Assembly (NCBI RefSeq): GCF_024397975.1
Contig: NZ_CP073745.1
Span: 2,382,501-2,446,500, forward strand
Origin: Bacterioplanoides sp. SCSIO 12839
GTDB taxonomy: Bacteria > Pseudomonadota > Gammaproteobacteria > Pseudomonadales > Oceanobacteraceae
Reading direction: 5' to 3'
Length of the DNA: 64,000 nt
The notes beneath the pieces are model-generated. The model saw nothing but the letters and a program-made list of their open reading frames with translations. It did no database searches and was not told the origin of the DNA. The stretch's first letter is position 1. Every line of letters begins with the position of its first letter. Below are positions 25,575 through 32,522 of the stretch, piece by piece. The translations under genes were made by a program, and so were the position numbers.

Positions 25575-26102
25575 ATGGAAAAAAGAATGGTAGTGGCACA
25601 ACAAGAGTGCCCCGCCCGCCAGGTTCCTTCCGGCGTGCCAACGCTTATTCCGGCTGGCACCTTTGTCACCATTAATCAGGCACTGGGTGGCAACTACACC
25701 GTTACCGTGAATGGCAATATGATGCGTGTCGATGGCACCGATGCTGCGGCGCTAGGCCTGGAAGCAGAAGAAATTCAGTTTGAAGACCGTGGTGATAACG
25801 CCGTTCATAAAGATCAGATTGAACAGGCATTACGCACTATTTTTGATCCGGAAATTCCGATCAACCTGCTGGATCTGGGCCTGATTTACGGCATCGATAT
25901 TGACGGCACTCAGGTGAATATCCGCATGACCTTAACCGCACCAACCTGCGGTATGGGGCCGGTATTAATCTCCGACGTAAAATACCGGGTGGCCAAAGTA
26001 CCCAACGTATCCGGTGTTGAGGTGAAACTGGTGTTTGATCCGCCATGGAGCAAAGAGATGATGACCGAAGAAGCGCAGCTGGAAGCGGGCTTGTTCTTCT
26101 GA
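25575..26102 (+). CDS. sufT: Fe-S cluster assembly protein SufT (DUF59/MIP18)
   Basis: A 175-residue protein of the putative Fe-S assembly factor SufT family. The N-terminal half (RQVPSGVPTLIPAGTFVTIN) is the specific SufT extension. The C-terminal half is a MIP18/DUF59 domain with IFDPEIPINLLDLGLIYGI, LTAPTCGMGPVLISDV (the conserved Cys) and VFDPPWSKEMM. SufT is an accessory factor in Fe-S maturation of target proteins. No sufBCDS genes are in the window. AGGAG ahead of the ATG decides the start. A terminator follows. Confidence 0.9.
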   Translation: MEKRMVVAQQECPARQVPSGVPTLIPAGTFVTINQALGGNYTVTVNGNMMRVDGTDAAALGLEAEEIQFEDRGDNAVHKDQIEQALRTIFDPEIPINLLDLGLIYGIDIDGTQVNIRMTLTAPTCGMGPVLISDVKYRVAKVPNVSGVEVKLVFDPPWSKEMMTEEAQLEAGLFF

Positions 26103-26151
26103 CGATCCGCTAGTGATCACCTGTGGTTTTGATCACTCAGACTTAATAAAA

Positions 26152-26177
26152 GCAGCGGCGAATAGGCCGCTGTTTTT
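26152..26177 (+). terminator. Intrinsic terminator after sufT
   Basis: CAGCGGC pairs with GCCGCTG around GAATAG and is followed by TTTTT. Confidence 0.85.
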
Positions 26178-26289
26178 GTATCTGCAACAATCCCTGTTTG
26201 GCCTGAAGCGCTACTTGCTTGCCGATAAAAACACACGATACCCTAAAGCATGTTGACACTGCTCAAACCCTTGTTGCCGGAGAAAAATC

Positions 26290-27411
26290 TTGCCTAATAA
26301 TCATCATTTAAAAGTTTGTGGCGTATCACTGCTCTTCATAGCCGCATCACTTCTGAGCGCTTGTGGCAGTGATAGCGACAATAACGACAATAATCCTTCC
26401 CGATATGCTGATGATTCTCTCTGGCTATGTAAGCCGGGAATCGACAATGACAGATGCCAAACTGTCGATCTGGATGTGACACTGGTTGACCCCGATGCCA
26501 ATACATCAGTAGTTACGCATGAAATAGCCGACAACCCTGAGTTTGATTGCTTTTACGTTTATCCAACCGTCGACATGCGTGCAGAACCAGGTAACACCAC
26601 TGATCTGGACGATGAGCAACCAATGCTGCTGCCACTCTACAATCAGGCGGCTCGGTTTACACAAATGTGTCGGGTCTTTGCACCTAAATATCGTCAGATG
26701 ACCATTGGCAGTTACACGCTTGAAAGCCCATTTGAAAGTGAGTTCTTTCAAATGGGATATTCAGATATTGAAGAAGCGTTTGATTATTACCTGAACCAAA
26801 ATCCAGAGCGCAACTTTGTATTAATTGGTCACTCTCAAGGCTCACATGTGTTAATTGATTTGCTGAAGAATCGCTTCGAAAATAACGATGCACTTAAACA
26901 ACGCATGATCTCAGCATTATTAATTGGCCCCACCAATCGTCTTAAAGTACCTGAAGGGCAACGTGTAGGTGGAACGTTCTCTTCTATCCCCTTGTGCGAA
27001 GCGGATACCGAAGTCGGCTGTATCGTCGCCTATGACAGCATTGCTCAAGGTACCGACAGAACAGCCACATCAGCACCCAGGCCGTGTGTAAACCCGACAC
27101 AACTTGGTGGTACACCCACAATTGCTGCAAATACCATTTATGACCGTAACCAGGGCATCCCTTTTCCTGACGGTGTAGAAACCAATTGGATTGGTTATCC
27201 GGGCCTATACTCCGCCGACTGTGCTGCTGATGGTTTTCTGGAGATTAATACCACTCCCGGGCGTAATACACTGTTCACACCGCAATTGATACAGCTGGCG
27301 TTAAATCAAGCATCAGCAGCTGATAGCGGTGGCACATTACATCGTGCGGACTTTAATATTCTGATGGGTGACTTACTCAGGATTGTTGATACGCAAGCCG
27401 CAAACCGATAA
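26290..27411 (+). CDS. DUF3089 lipoprotein, alpha/beta-hydrolase-like
   Basis: A 373-residue protein with a lipoprotein signal peptide (SLLFIAASLLSACGSDSD; lipobox LSAC) and an Asp/Asn/Ser-rich linker. The body resembles DUF3089: FDCFYVYPTVD near residue 80, and the nucleophile elbow FVLIGHSQGSHVL (GHSQG) near residue 185 give an alpha/beta-hydrolase-type catalytic Ser. Substrate unknown; a surface esterase/lipase-like role is inferred. It starts with TTG, with GGAG about 8 bp upstream. An AT-rich hairpin terminator follows. Confidence 0.8.
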   Translation: MPNNHHLKVCGVSLLFIAASLLSACGSDSDNNDNNPSRYADDSLWLCKPGIDNDRCQTVDLDVTLVDPDANTSVVTHEIADNPEFDCFYVYPTVDMRAEPGNTTDLDDEQPMLLPLYNQAARFTQMCRVFAPKYRQMTIGSYTLESPFESEFFQMGYSDIEEAFDYYLNQNPERNFVLIGHSQGSHVLIDLLKNRFENNDALKQRMISALLIGPTNRLKVPEGQRVGGTFSSIPLCEADTEVGCIVAYDSIAQGTDRTATSAPRPCVNPTQLGGTPTIAANTIYDRNQGIPFPDGVETNWIGYPGLYSADCAADGFLEINTTPGRNTLFTPQLIQLALNQASAADSGGTLHRADFNILMGDLLRIVDTQAANR

Positions 27412-27431
27412 GTTTTATAACCATTCAAGAC

Positions 27432-27477
27432 GCGATAACGGCTTAAAATGATATTTTTAAACCGCTATCGCTTTTTT
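27432..27477 (+). terminator. Intrinsic terminator after DUF3089 gene
   Basis: GCGATA-CGG pairs with CCG-TATCGC, one mismatch between, around an AT-rich loop, followed by TTTTTTG. It also faces the minus-strand small gene ending at 27494. Confidence 0.8.
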
Positions 27478-27493
27478 GTTCTATAACCTGAAG

Positions 27494-27709
27494 TTACTTC
27501 CAGCCCTGCTGCCATTGGCTGTTATCTTTCAAATCCTGCCAGTTGATAGCGCGTTCGTTTTTGGTCATCACAGCTTCGATGAAGCAGTGAATCACTTCCC
27601 CCTCTTCGTCGAACTCGACTTCGGTGATCATAAAATGCTTTTCTTTGTTTTGTGGTTTAACGGCAGTCCATTTGCTGTTGAGGAGTTTTTTCGGATTAAT
27701 TCTATTCAC
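27494..27709 (-). CDS. TIGR02450-like small Trp-rich protein
   Basis: A 71-residue protein of the small tryptophan-rich TIGR02450 type: KLLNSKWTAVKPQNKEKHFMITEV at the start, the acidic turn FDEEGEVIHCFIEAVMTK, and the ending NWQDLKDNSQWQQGWK. Function unknown; family members are common in marine and freshwater gammaproteobacteria. Two bases short of a conventional single-gene unit on the minus strand, it lies just left of the accessory block. Convergent with the DUF3089 gene. Confidence 0.75.
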   Translation of the reverse strand: MNRINPKKLLNSKWTAVKPQNKEKHFMITEVEFDEEGEVIHCFIEAVMTKNERAINWQDLKDNSQWQQGWK

Positions 27710-27833
27710 GGGTATTTCCTGAGACGTTAGTAAAGCTGATCACATCAAAGTAGCACTGCTCTTAGGTATCGTTGATTTTAAGGCGGAATATTCTCAAGCG
27801 AAAGGCTCGATAATTAACAAGCTAGATTATCGA

Positions 27834-28373
27834 TCAGCGTTTGCAGTTACGAATATGGGCTTTTAACTTCTTAATTGCCCAATCGTAGTGGCTGGAGGTG
27901 GCGGAAATACAGTAACTGCCGACCGAGGTGGTTCCGGTCCAGTCGAAGTACTTTTTGGTAAACAGCACTTCGTCGGAGAAGTCTTCTATCAGATCAATGC
28001 ACTGCTGATGGCTTTGCTGCAGCATCGCCTGGGCGTTATCGAGTGTGGTTGTCTGGTGTTTTTTCCAGATCTCGCGATTCATATCCGCGTAGTTTTTCCA
28101 GGTGTACGGGGCTGGCAGAAATTTGACCTTATTGCCCGCGCTGTTGGCGCTGATCCATTTGATCAGTAGCTGGTGCCATTCGTAGAGGTGTACCAGCACA
28201 TCGCGCAGGTTTTTATCACGGCTCCAGTGCTGTTCGGTTTTACCCTTGTCAGCTGAGAAGTCGAACTCGGTGTTCAGGGTGGTTTCTGACATTGAGTTGA
28301 TCAGCTCAAACAGCTGGTCGAAGTTTGAGCTGGCGGCCTGGAGTAGTTCGGTTTTGGTTTTTGGTCTGGGCAT
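27834..28373 (-). CDS. ClbS/DfsB family four-helix-bundle protein (DUF1706)
   Basis: A 179-residue protein of the ClbS/DfsB (DUF1706) family: MPRPKTKTELLQAASSNFDQLFELI at the start and RDVLVHLYEWHQLLIKWI in the middle, with a putative metal-binding His in the second helix, then GTTSVGSYCISATSSHYDWAIKK near the end. ClbS protects producers against colibactin by acting as a cyclopropane hydrolase; most homologues have unknown substrates. No colibactin-like cluster is present, so a resistance role is only possible. Minus strand, 32 bp downstream of the small membrane protein gene. Confidence 0.85.
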   Translation of the reverse strand: MPRPKTKTELLQAASSNFDQLFELINSMSETTLNTEFDFSADKGKTEQHWSRDKNLRDVLVHLYEWHQLLIKWISANSAGNKVKFLPAPYTWKNYADMNREIWKKHQTTTLDNAQAMLQQSHQQCIDLIEDFSDEVLFTKKYFDWTGTTSVGSYCISATSSHYDWAIKKLKAHIRNCKR

Positions 28374-28405
28374 AGGGGACGCCTTAACGTCTTAAGTGTT
28401 GATAC

Positions 28406-28783
28406 TTAGCCATCACCACCAGAGATTTGAGAAAATGCACTTAATGCAGTGGATGTATAAATTAAAAACATTATAAATATATAAGCAGCTGAGCCAATTC
28501 TGAATAAACTTCGGTGCGTTGCTCTAGATTCGACCTGGACCAGGTAAGAGAAACAGTTAACACCCTGCAATAAAAAAGAAATAGCAATTAGTAATCCAAC
28601 TGCTGTGAAGACAAGATAATCTACTTCCCAGAGAATGCTTTTATTTTCCAGCAAGTACTTCGCTACGACAAGAATACCCGCAGCTAATCCAGAGTTGCGT
28701 AAAGCATCGAACGTCAATTTCAGCTCTTCATGAAAACTCATATTTCCAACAAAATCATTCACGTTCTCTTTAGAATTGCTCAT
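28406..28783 (-). CDS. Small membrane protein, unrecognised
   Basis: A 125-residue protein with three predicted membrane helices: around residues 38-58 (weak), 60-75 (LVFTAVGLLIAISFLLQGV) and 95-118 (AYIFIMFLIYTSTALSAFSQ). The N-terminus is soluble (SNSKENVNDFVGNMSFHEEL). It has no family I can name. The ATG has GAGGGTTATAA upstream. It lies at the edge of the AT-rich accessory stretch and may belong to it. Confidence 0.6.
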   Translation of the reverse strand: MSNSKENVNDFVGNMSFHEELKLTFDALRNSGLAAGILVVAKYLLENKSILWEVDYLVFTAVGLLIAISFLLQGVNCFSYLVQVESRATHRSLFRIGSAAYIFIMFLIYTSTALSAFSQISGGDG

Positions 28784-28910
28784 TTATAACCCTCAATTCA
28801 TCATTCTTTAATTTCGTGTCCTAATGTCTAACTAGGAGCCAGCCATAATACCCCCACGTTGATACATTCTAAATATTGCATAATTATTACATTACAAGGC
28901 GTCGATAACA

Positions 28911-29339
28911 TTAAGAGCCTGGCCCACTCAGATTCCCCCACAACATACCCCAGCGCTCTAGCTTTTCTGCTGCACTCAGTAGCCTTGGCTGTATTTTCAC
29001 AAGCTCACCAAGTTGATTCTTGTCCTGTAGCAAGGTGGTGTTGATTGCTCCTCGAAGTTGGCCATCGATTAAACAGCCTACCGCCAGCAGGTCATTACAG
29101 TGCTGGCAGTAGTAAAAGTTAGCGAGCTGATCACCGTTCTTTTTGATCAATGCTTCATTACCGATGAACATCGCTGACATGTTGGGGTCGCTGATGATCT
29201 GTGATGGATTCACCTGGCAGTAATCGCAATCGCAAATGCGAGGATTCAGATTTGTGAGGGGTCCGGTTAAGCGGACCTCTACTTTCCAGTGGTTGCAGGT
29301 GCATGTTCCTTTATGGGGCATAAAAGTAATATCAACCAT
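28911..29339 (-). CDS. GFA/CENP-V domain protein
   Basis: A 142-residue protein with the zinc-binding layout of the glutathione-dependent formaldehyde-activating (GFA)/CENP-V family: CTCNHW near residue 13, CDCDYCQVNPS near residue 37 and YYCQHCND near residue 79. In this family the Cys clusters bind two zinc ions; the physiological function of most members is not known. It is a single cytoplasmic domain of typical length. No clear Shine-Dalgarno is seen at ATG 29339. Downstream of the one-helix membrane protein gene by 10 bp. Confidence 0.8.
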   Translation of the reverse strand: MVDITFMPHKGTCTCNHWKVEVRLTGPLTNLNPRICDCDYCQVNPSQIISDPNMSAMFIGNEALIKKNGDQLANFYYCQHCNDLLAVGCLIDGQLRGAINTTLLQDKNQLGELVKIQPRLLSAAEKLERWGMLWGNLSGPGS

Positions 29340-29348
29340 ACCGGTTTT

Positions 29349-29825
29349 TTAAATCTCATGTTTGACTCGTTCCCACTCCAATTTTAGTATTTTCTGTGAT
29401 TGTTCAACAGTTCGACGATGTGCAACCCAAAACCCACTAATGTGATCGGGAGTATCCTCTCCAAACATCGAAGATTCCATACGAGTAACTCGTTTTAATA
29501 ATTCCTGATGGTCTTCCTCATTAGCGTTAATATAAAGTTCAAGTTTACCGATTAATGCTCTTACTTCTAAGTGATAAGACTCTCTCTTATCTTCATCTTC
29601 TTCTGTCCAAAAATAGGCACACGTTGTAGTGAGAGATGAAAGAATGATCCTCAACTCATTTATCCAATTTTGTCGTATCGGAGCAATAATATTTTTCTTG
29701 GCTATAGCATTTGTTGCTGATAGCTGCTTACTCGCTATATATGAAGATATAAAGGGTCCCACGAAAACCGCCAAAGCCGCGATTATAAGTGATAGCACTG
29801 GAAGAATATCATCTGAATCAAACAT
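29349..29825 (-). CDS. One-helix membrane protein with cytoplasmic helical domain, unrecognised
   Basis: A 158-residue protein. A single membrane helix near the N-terminus (ILPVLSLIIAALAVFVGPFI) is followed by a long, charged helical domain (IAPIRQNWINELRIILSSLT ... EWERVKHEI). The layout resembles small phage-defence-associated or hypothetical anchored proteins, but I cannot assign a family. The ATG at 29825 follows TTGAGGT and is preferred over 29870. Part of the AT-rich minus-strand accessory run, 79 bp after the interrupted P-loop gene. Confidence 0.65.
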   Translation of the reverse strand: MFDSDDILPVLSLIIAALAVFVGPFISSYIASKQLSATNAIAKKNIIAPIRQNWINELRIILSSLTTTCAYFWTEEDEDKRESYHLEVRALIGKLELYINANEEDHQELLKRVTRMESSMFGEDTPDHISGFWVAHRRTVEQSQKILKLEWERVKHEI

Positions 29826-29903
29826 TACAGACCTCAATAAACTGACCTTACTGGAACGAATGGATACCAAGCCAAAACCATGGCTACCACCTAGAACAAC
29901 TCG

Positions 29904-30326
29904 TTATACATACAACAGCGATTTAATCTCCTTGATTATTAACTTAGCAATTGCATTATTACTATCTTTCTGTAAGTCGCTAAATATCAATACAGATTGC
30001 CCACGCCAAGATATTTCATAGTCCTTTTCTAAAGACTCAACAATCTAAACAGTAGAGCCACGTGTTCTACTTGCACAAATAATGATCTTGCATCCGATTT
30101 TTTTAAACAATTCAAGACTCTCCGCTAACCTGCTGTACGGATCACCTTGGGTTTCCAAACCAACTTTAACACCATCAATGATAAAAATTTCTCTTATATC
30201 TACATGTGATTTGTGGTATTTCTCCATCGTATCAAAATCCATTTTTAATAGCTGCTGATGTACTATTCTCAATGTACTTGTTTTTCCAGAGTTTCCTGGT
30301 CCAAATAAGGCGATTACTCTATTCAT
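29904..30326 (-). pseudogene. P-loop NTPase with in-frame amber stop at codon 94
   Basis: A Walker-A ATPase/kinase-like gene. MNRVIALFGPGNSGKTSTLR opens with a textbook P-loop (GPGNSGKT), and IIDGVKVGLETQGDPYSRLAE and KIIICASRTRGS have the look of a AAA-like or kinase NTPase. At 30045-30047 the frame has TAG, but the same frame reads on for 46 sense codons (IVESLEKDYEISWRGQSVL and so on) to TAA at 29904-29906. CAG to TAG would explain the interruption. The 93-residue product might still be made, or the stop may be read through. Downstream of the 75-aa gene. Confidence 0.7.
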
Positions 30327-30365
30327 AATACTCTTAACTCATATTTACCCGGAGCGGGGTAATAC

Positions 30366-30593
30366 TTAAGATTCATCACTTTCCCATAAAGTATCCCAAT
30401 GTTTTCGGGTTATTTCTGTACGATCAAGCTGCGAACCACAGTGCATTGCAGCGTCTTTTGCTTCTACTTCAACAAATGTGTGATATGAACCATCAGGTTG
30501 TTTGAAAACAATATATGTACTCTTCCCATCTCCACTCTCAAAAGTTTTAATAGGCAGACCATAACCTTTTCTCTTCAGTCTAATGTCTGGCAT
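30366..30593 (-). CDS. Small unrecognised protein (75 aa)
   Basis: A 75-residue soluble protein: MPDIRLKRKGYGLPIKTFES, a predicted beta-rich middle (STYIVFKQPDGSYHTFVEV) and an acidic end with HWDTLWESDES. Not recognised. The ATG at 30593 has AGAGAAAAG 4 bp upstream, better than the ATG 10 codons earlier. It lies 72 bp after the nucleotidyltransferase gene and 39 bp before the P-loop gene, on the same strand. A small partner or antitoxin-like role is possible but there is no direct support. Confidence 0.6.
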   Translation of the reverse strand: MPDIRLKRKGYGLPIKTFESGDGKSTYIVFKQPDGSYHTFVEVEAKDAAMHCGSQLDRTEITRKHWDTLWESDES

Positions 30594-30665
30594 ATACTTT
30601 TCTCTATTATGGATAAACTTCACAACGCCGCTCGCTGCATCAATTTTTTCGGCAACAGAGTCTTG

Positions 30666-30971
30666 TCAATCTTTGTTCCCGACGATTGGCACTAAACAGT
30701 CTGATTCACGTAACGGCTTCCTTGCATACTCACTGTATGAAAGATAAGTAATATCAATTGGCACATCGAACTCAGCTCCAATTCTATCTAAGAGCGCTTT
30801 GATTTCGTAAAACTCTTTCAACGGGTGCTCACAAAGGTCATGCACCACGACCAGCAGATCAACATCATTAAAATTATTGCTTCTAAAGAAAGAGCCAAAA
30901 CCAAACACTCCAAATAGATTGGGTCTATTTTGTAAACGTGACCGGATCTCCGTCTTTATCTTTTTTCTCAT
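30666..30971 (-). CDS. Minimal nucleotidyltransferase domain protein (MNT-like)
   Basis: A 101-residue pol-beta-superfamily nucleotidyltransferase. The active-site pattern is complete: GFGSFFRSNNFNDVDLLVVV gives the GS motif and the DxD pair, and VPIDITYLS provides a third acidic residue. Such minimal NTases AMPylate or otherwise modify partners and are common in toxin-antitoxin and defence loci, often with HEPN proteins, but no HEPN gene is adjacent. The start at 30971 overlaps the end of the upstream gene by 47 bp, a strong sign of coupling. Substrate unknown. Confidence 0.8.
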   Translation of the reverse strand: MRKKIKTEIRSRLQNRPNLFGVFGFGSFFRSNNFNDVDLLVVVHDLCEHPLKEFYEIKALLDRIGAEFDVPIDITYLSYSEYARKPLRESDCLVPIVGNKD

Positions 30972-31329
30972 AATTCCAGTACTGATTTCGCCATAAAGCT
31001 CCTGACATTTCAGATGTCACATAAAGTCCTATCTTTGAATCCAGGCAGAGTTCCTTTGCCTCTGGCTGATAGCCATTCCAGTCACCACCGATATATATAA
31101 TATCCAAGTCACCGAACTCATCAATGGCTCGATCTACCATGGTACGGCCCATGGTGTATTCTCGAAGGCAAAGTATTTTTAAAGTATCTCCCTGCTGCTC
31201 TCTTTCAACAGTAAATAAAATATCGTTGGATCTACTTACACTAGAAACATTTTTATGTGTTCTCAACAATCTTCCTAAGAATGTTATGTCACAATAAGGG
31301 GTTCCCCAATCATTACTGCCATTTGTCAT
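30925..31329 (-). CDS. Unrecognised 134-aa protein of the HNH/NTase locus
   Basis: A 134-residue soluble protein, family not recognised. Visible: LRTHKNVSSVSRSNDILFTV early, then MGRTMVDRAIDEFGDLDIIYIGG and WNGYQPEAKELC followed by KIGLYVTSEMSGALW, an alternating strand-helix pattern with two Asp and a Glu in strands. A PD-(D/E)xK-like or Rossmann-like fold could be imagined but is not demonstrated. Its ATG overlaps the HNH stop by one base (TAATG) and its 3' end overlaps the nucleotidyltransferase gene by 47 bp, so the three are one coupled unit. Confidence 0.7.
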   Translation of the reverse strand: MTNGSNDWGTPYCDITFLGRLLRTHKNVSSVSRSNDILFTVEREQQGDTLKILCLREYTMGRTMVDRAIDEFGDLDIIYIGGDWNGYQPEAKELCLDSKIGLYVTSEMSGALWRNQYWNYEKKDKDGDPVTFTK

Positions 31330-31997
31330 TATTGAAACCTCTCCGAAAATTCATCTGGGAACAAGGCGTAGCTAGAAACGCGACAATATTGATTTGCTTC
31401 GAATGAAGTTGCGTGATTTTTAAATAATAAAAATACTTTATAATCATCAGCATCTAATAGTTTTATATTTGCCTCTATCATATTGGTTATTTTCTGATTA
31501 TTAGGTATTACTGTATCAAGCTTTCTAAAATTCCATATTTTGTATGCATTCGACCCTGGATCTTCTCGAGCAATTTTTGACTGGGGGCCATATTGTTCCC
31601 AAATCATATGATTTTCCATAAGCAACTTCGCTACTTCACTTTTCAGATCACTTAATTCCTCATATACCACTTCGCTCATTCTGAGCCGGATTGCAGATTC
31701 GTGTTCCCGTTTCCATTGATGAAGTTGATCTGCGGTGAAAGTACCATCTGGCGATTTATCGATATGTCTATGACATGTCGGGCATAGCAAAATTAGGTTT
31801 TCATACAGATTATAACCACCACCAGGTTCCCCCCTCGGACCATCTTCACTTCTAGCTATGATATGAGCCATTTCACCAACATTATAACTTTCAGCTCCTT
31901 GCAAAATTGCAGTCAAATCGGTTCTGCACGCAGGGTTTGAGCATACGCCTGCAGCACGCCCCCATAGCAGCTTCCCATCCGCTTCGCTAATGGCCAT
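31329..31997 (-). CDS. HNH endonuclease domain protein
   Basis: A 222-residue protein with an N-terminal HNH nuclease domain (about residues 12-100): GRAAGVCSNPACRTDL (first CxxxxC), GEMAHIIARSEDGPRG (the catalytic His in AHI), NLILLCPTCHRHIDKSPDG (CxxCH). The C-terminal half is helical with no assigned domain, and may recognise a partner or target. Stand-alone HNH proteins of this layout are frequent in defence islands. It is the first gene of the coupled trio; its stop overlaps the next start (TAATG). Upstream is a 525-bp non-coding region. Confidence 0.85.
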   Translation of the reverse strand: MAISEADGKLLWGRAAGVCSNPACRTDLTAILQGAESYNVGEMAHIIARSEDGPRGEPGGGYNLYENLILLCPTCHRHIDKSPDGTFTADQLHQWKREHESAIRLRMSEVVYEELSDLKSEVAKLLMENHMIWEQYGPQSKIAREDPGSNAYKIWNFRKLDTVIPNNQKITNMIEANIKLLDADDYKVFLLFKNHATSFEANQYCRVSSYALFPDEFSERFQ

Positions 31998-32315
31998 CCT
32001 TTTTTAAACCTTTAGAAACTAAACATTTTAATAGTTCGCCCTTGCAAGGCAGCCTACCTTGCAAGCAACAACATATAACTAAATTGAGGAGAATCTTCGC
32101 ACTTTCGGATACAAAATGATTTCAAACTGAAACCTTCCCTGGCAGACATTCCCTTCGACAGATGTGCTTAGCCGCACATCCCGGCTACCGAGTTCAAACC
32201 CAGCAGCCAATAAATTCATCTATTACGAAAAATATCATCAACCTGACCATCAGACAACACCTGCCGGGCGTCTACCCAGCGGCTCAGTGGCCAAGCCAGC
32301 TGCAGCTGCATTACC

Positions 32316-32403
32316 ACGCGGAGCGTGGGAACGAGATACGCGGAGTATGGGAACGAGATACGCGGAGTATGGGAACGAGATACGCGAAGTATGGGAACGA
32401 GAT
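32316..32403 (+). repeat. 22-bp tandem repeat, four units
   Basis: Four consecutive 22-bp units (32316, 32338, 32360, 32382) of the type ACGCGGAGTATGGGAACGAG plus AT. The first unit reads GCGTGG where the others read GTATGG. CCACGC/GCGTGG in unit 1 and ATAC/GTAT in the later ones preserve a small hairpin around GCGGA. The GCGTGGGAACGAG motif is part of a palindromic repeat known from many proteobacterial genomes. No spacers, so not a CRISPR. Confidence 0.85.
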
Positions 32404-32475
32404 ACGATGACAGCTAAGCCAGCTACCAGATCTGGCGAATGCCGGATTAGCCCTTATATTTCCCTAATCCCACGT

Positions 32476-32481
32476 TATAAT
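32476..32481 (+). promoter_or_regulatory. -10 box of the aminotransferase gene
   Basis: TATAAT with GC-rich discriminator (CGCGCC), 41 bp before the ATG at 32523. The -35 region (TTATAT near 32454) is weak. Confidence 0.5.
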
Positions 32482-32522
32482 CGCGCCTTTTCATCCTTTC
32501 GACCGAGATTTCAGGATCTGAC

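Larger units (their letters stand above)
31998..32522. other. 525-bp intergenic region at the island edge
   Basis: AT-rich at the HNH end (to about 32150) and GC-richer towards 32522. It contains two CTTGCAAG-type repeats around 32044-32068, the four-copy 22-bp tandem repeat (32316-32403) and a TATAAT box at 32476-32481 serving the aminotransferase gene. Short frames over the tandem repeat are judged non-coding. No tRNA or integrase is seen. Confidence 0.55.

Noticed and set aside
32316-32403. Possible CRISPR array at the 22-bp repeat
   Set aside because: The units are directly adjacent with no spacers between them, and no cas genes are near.
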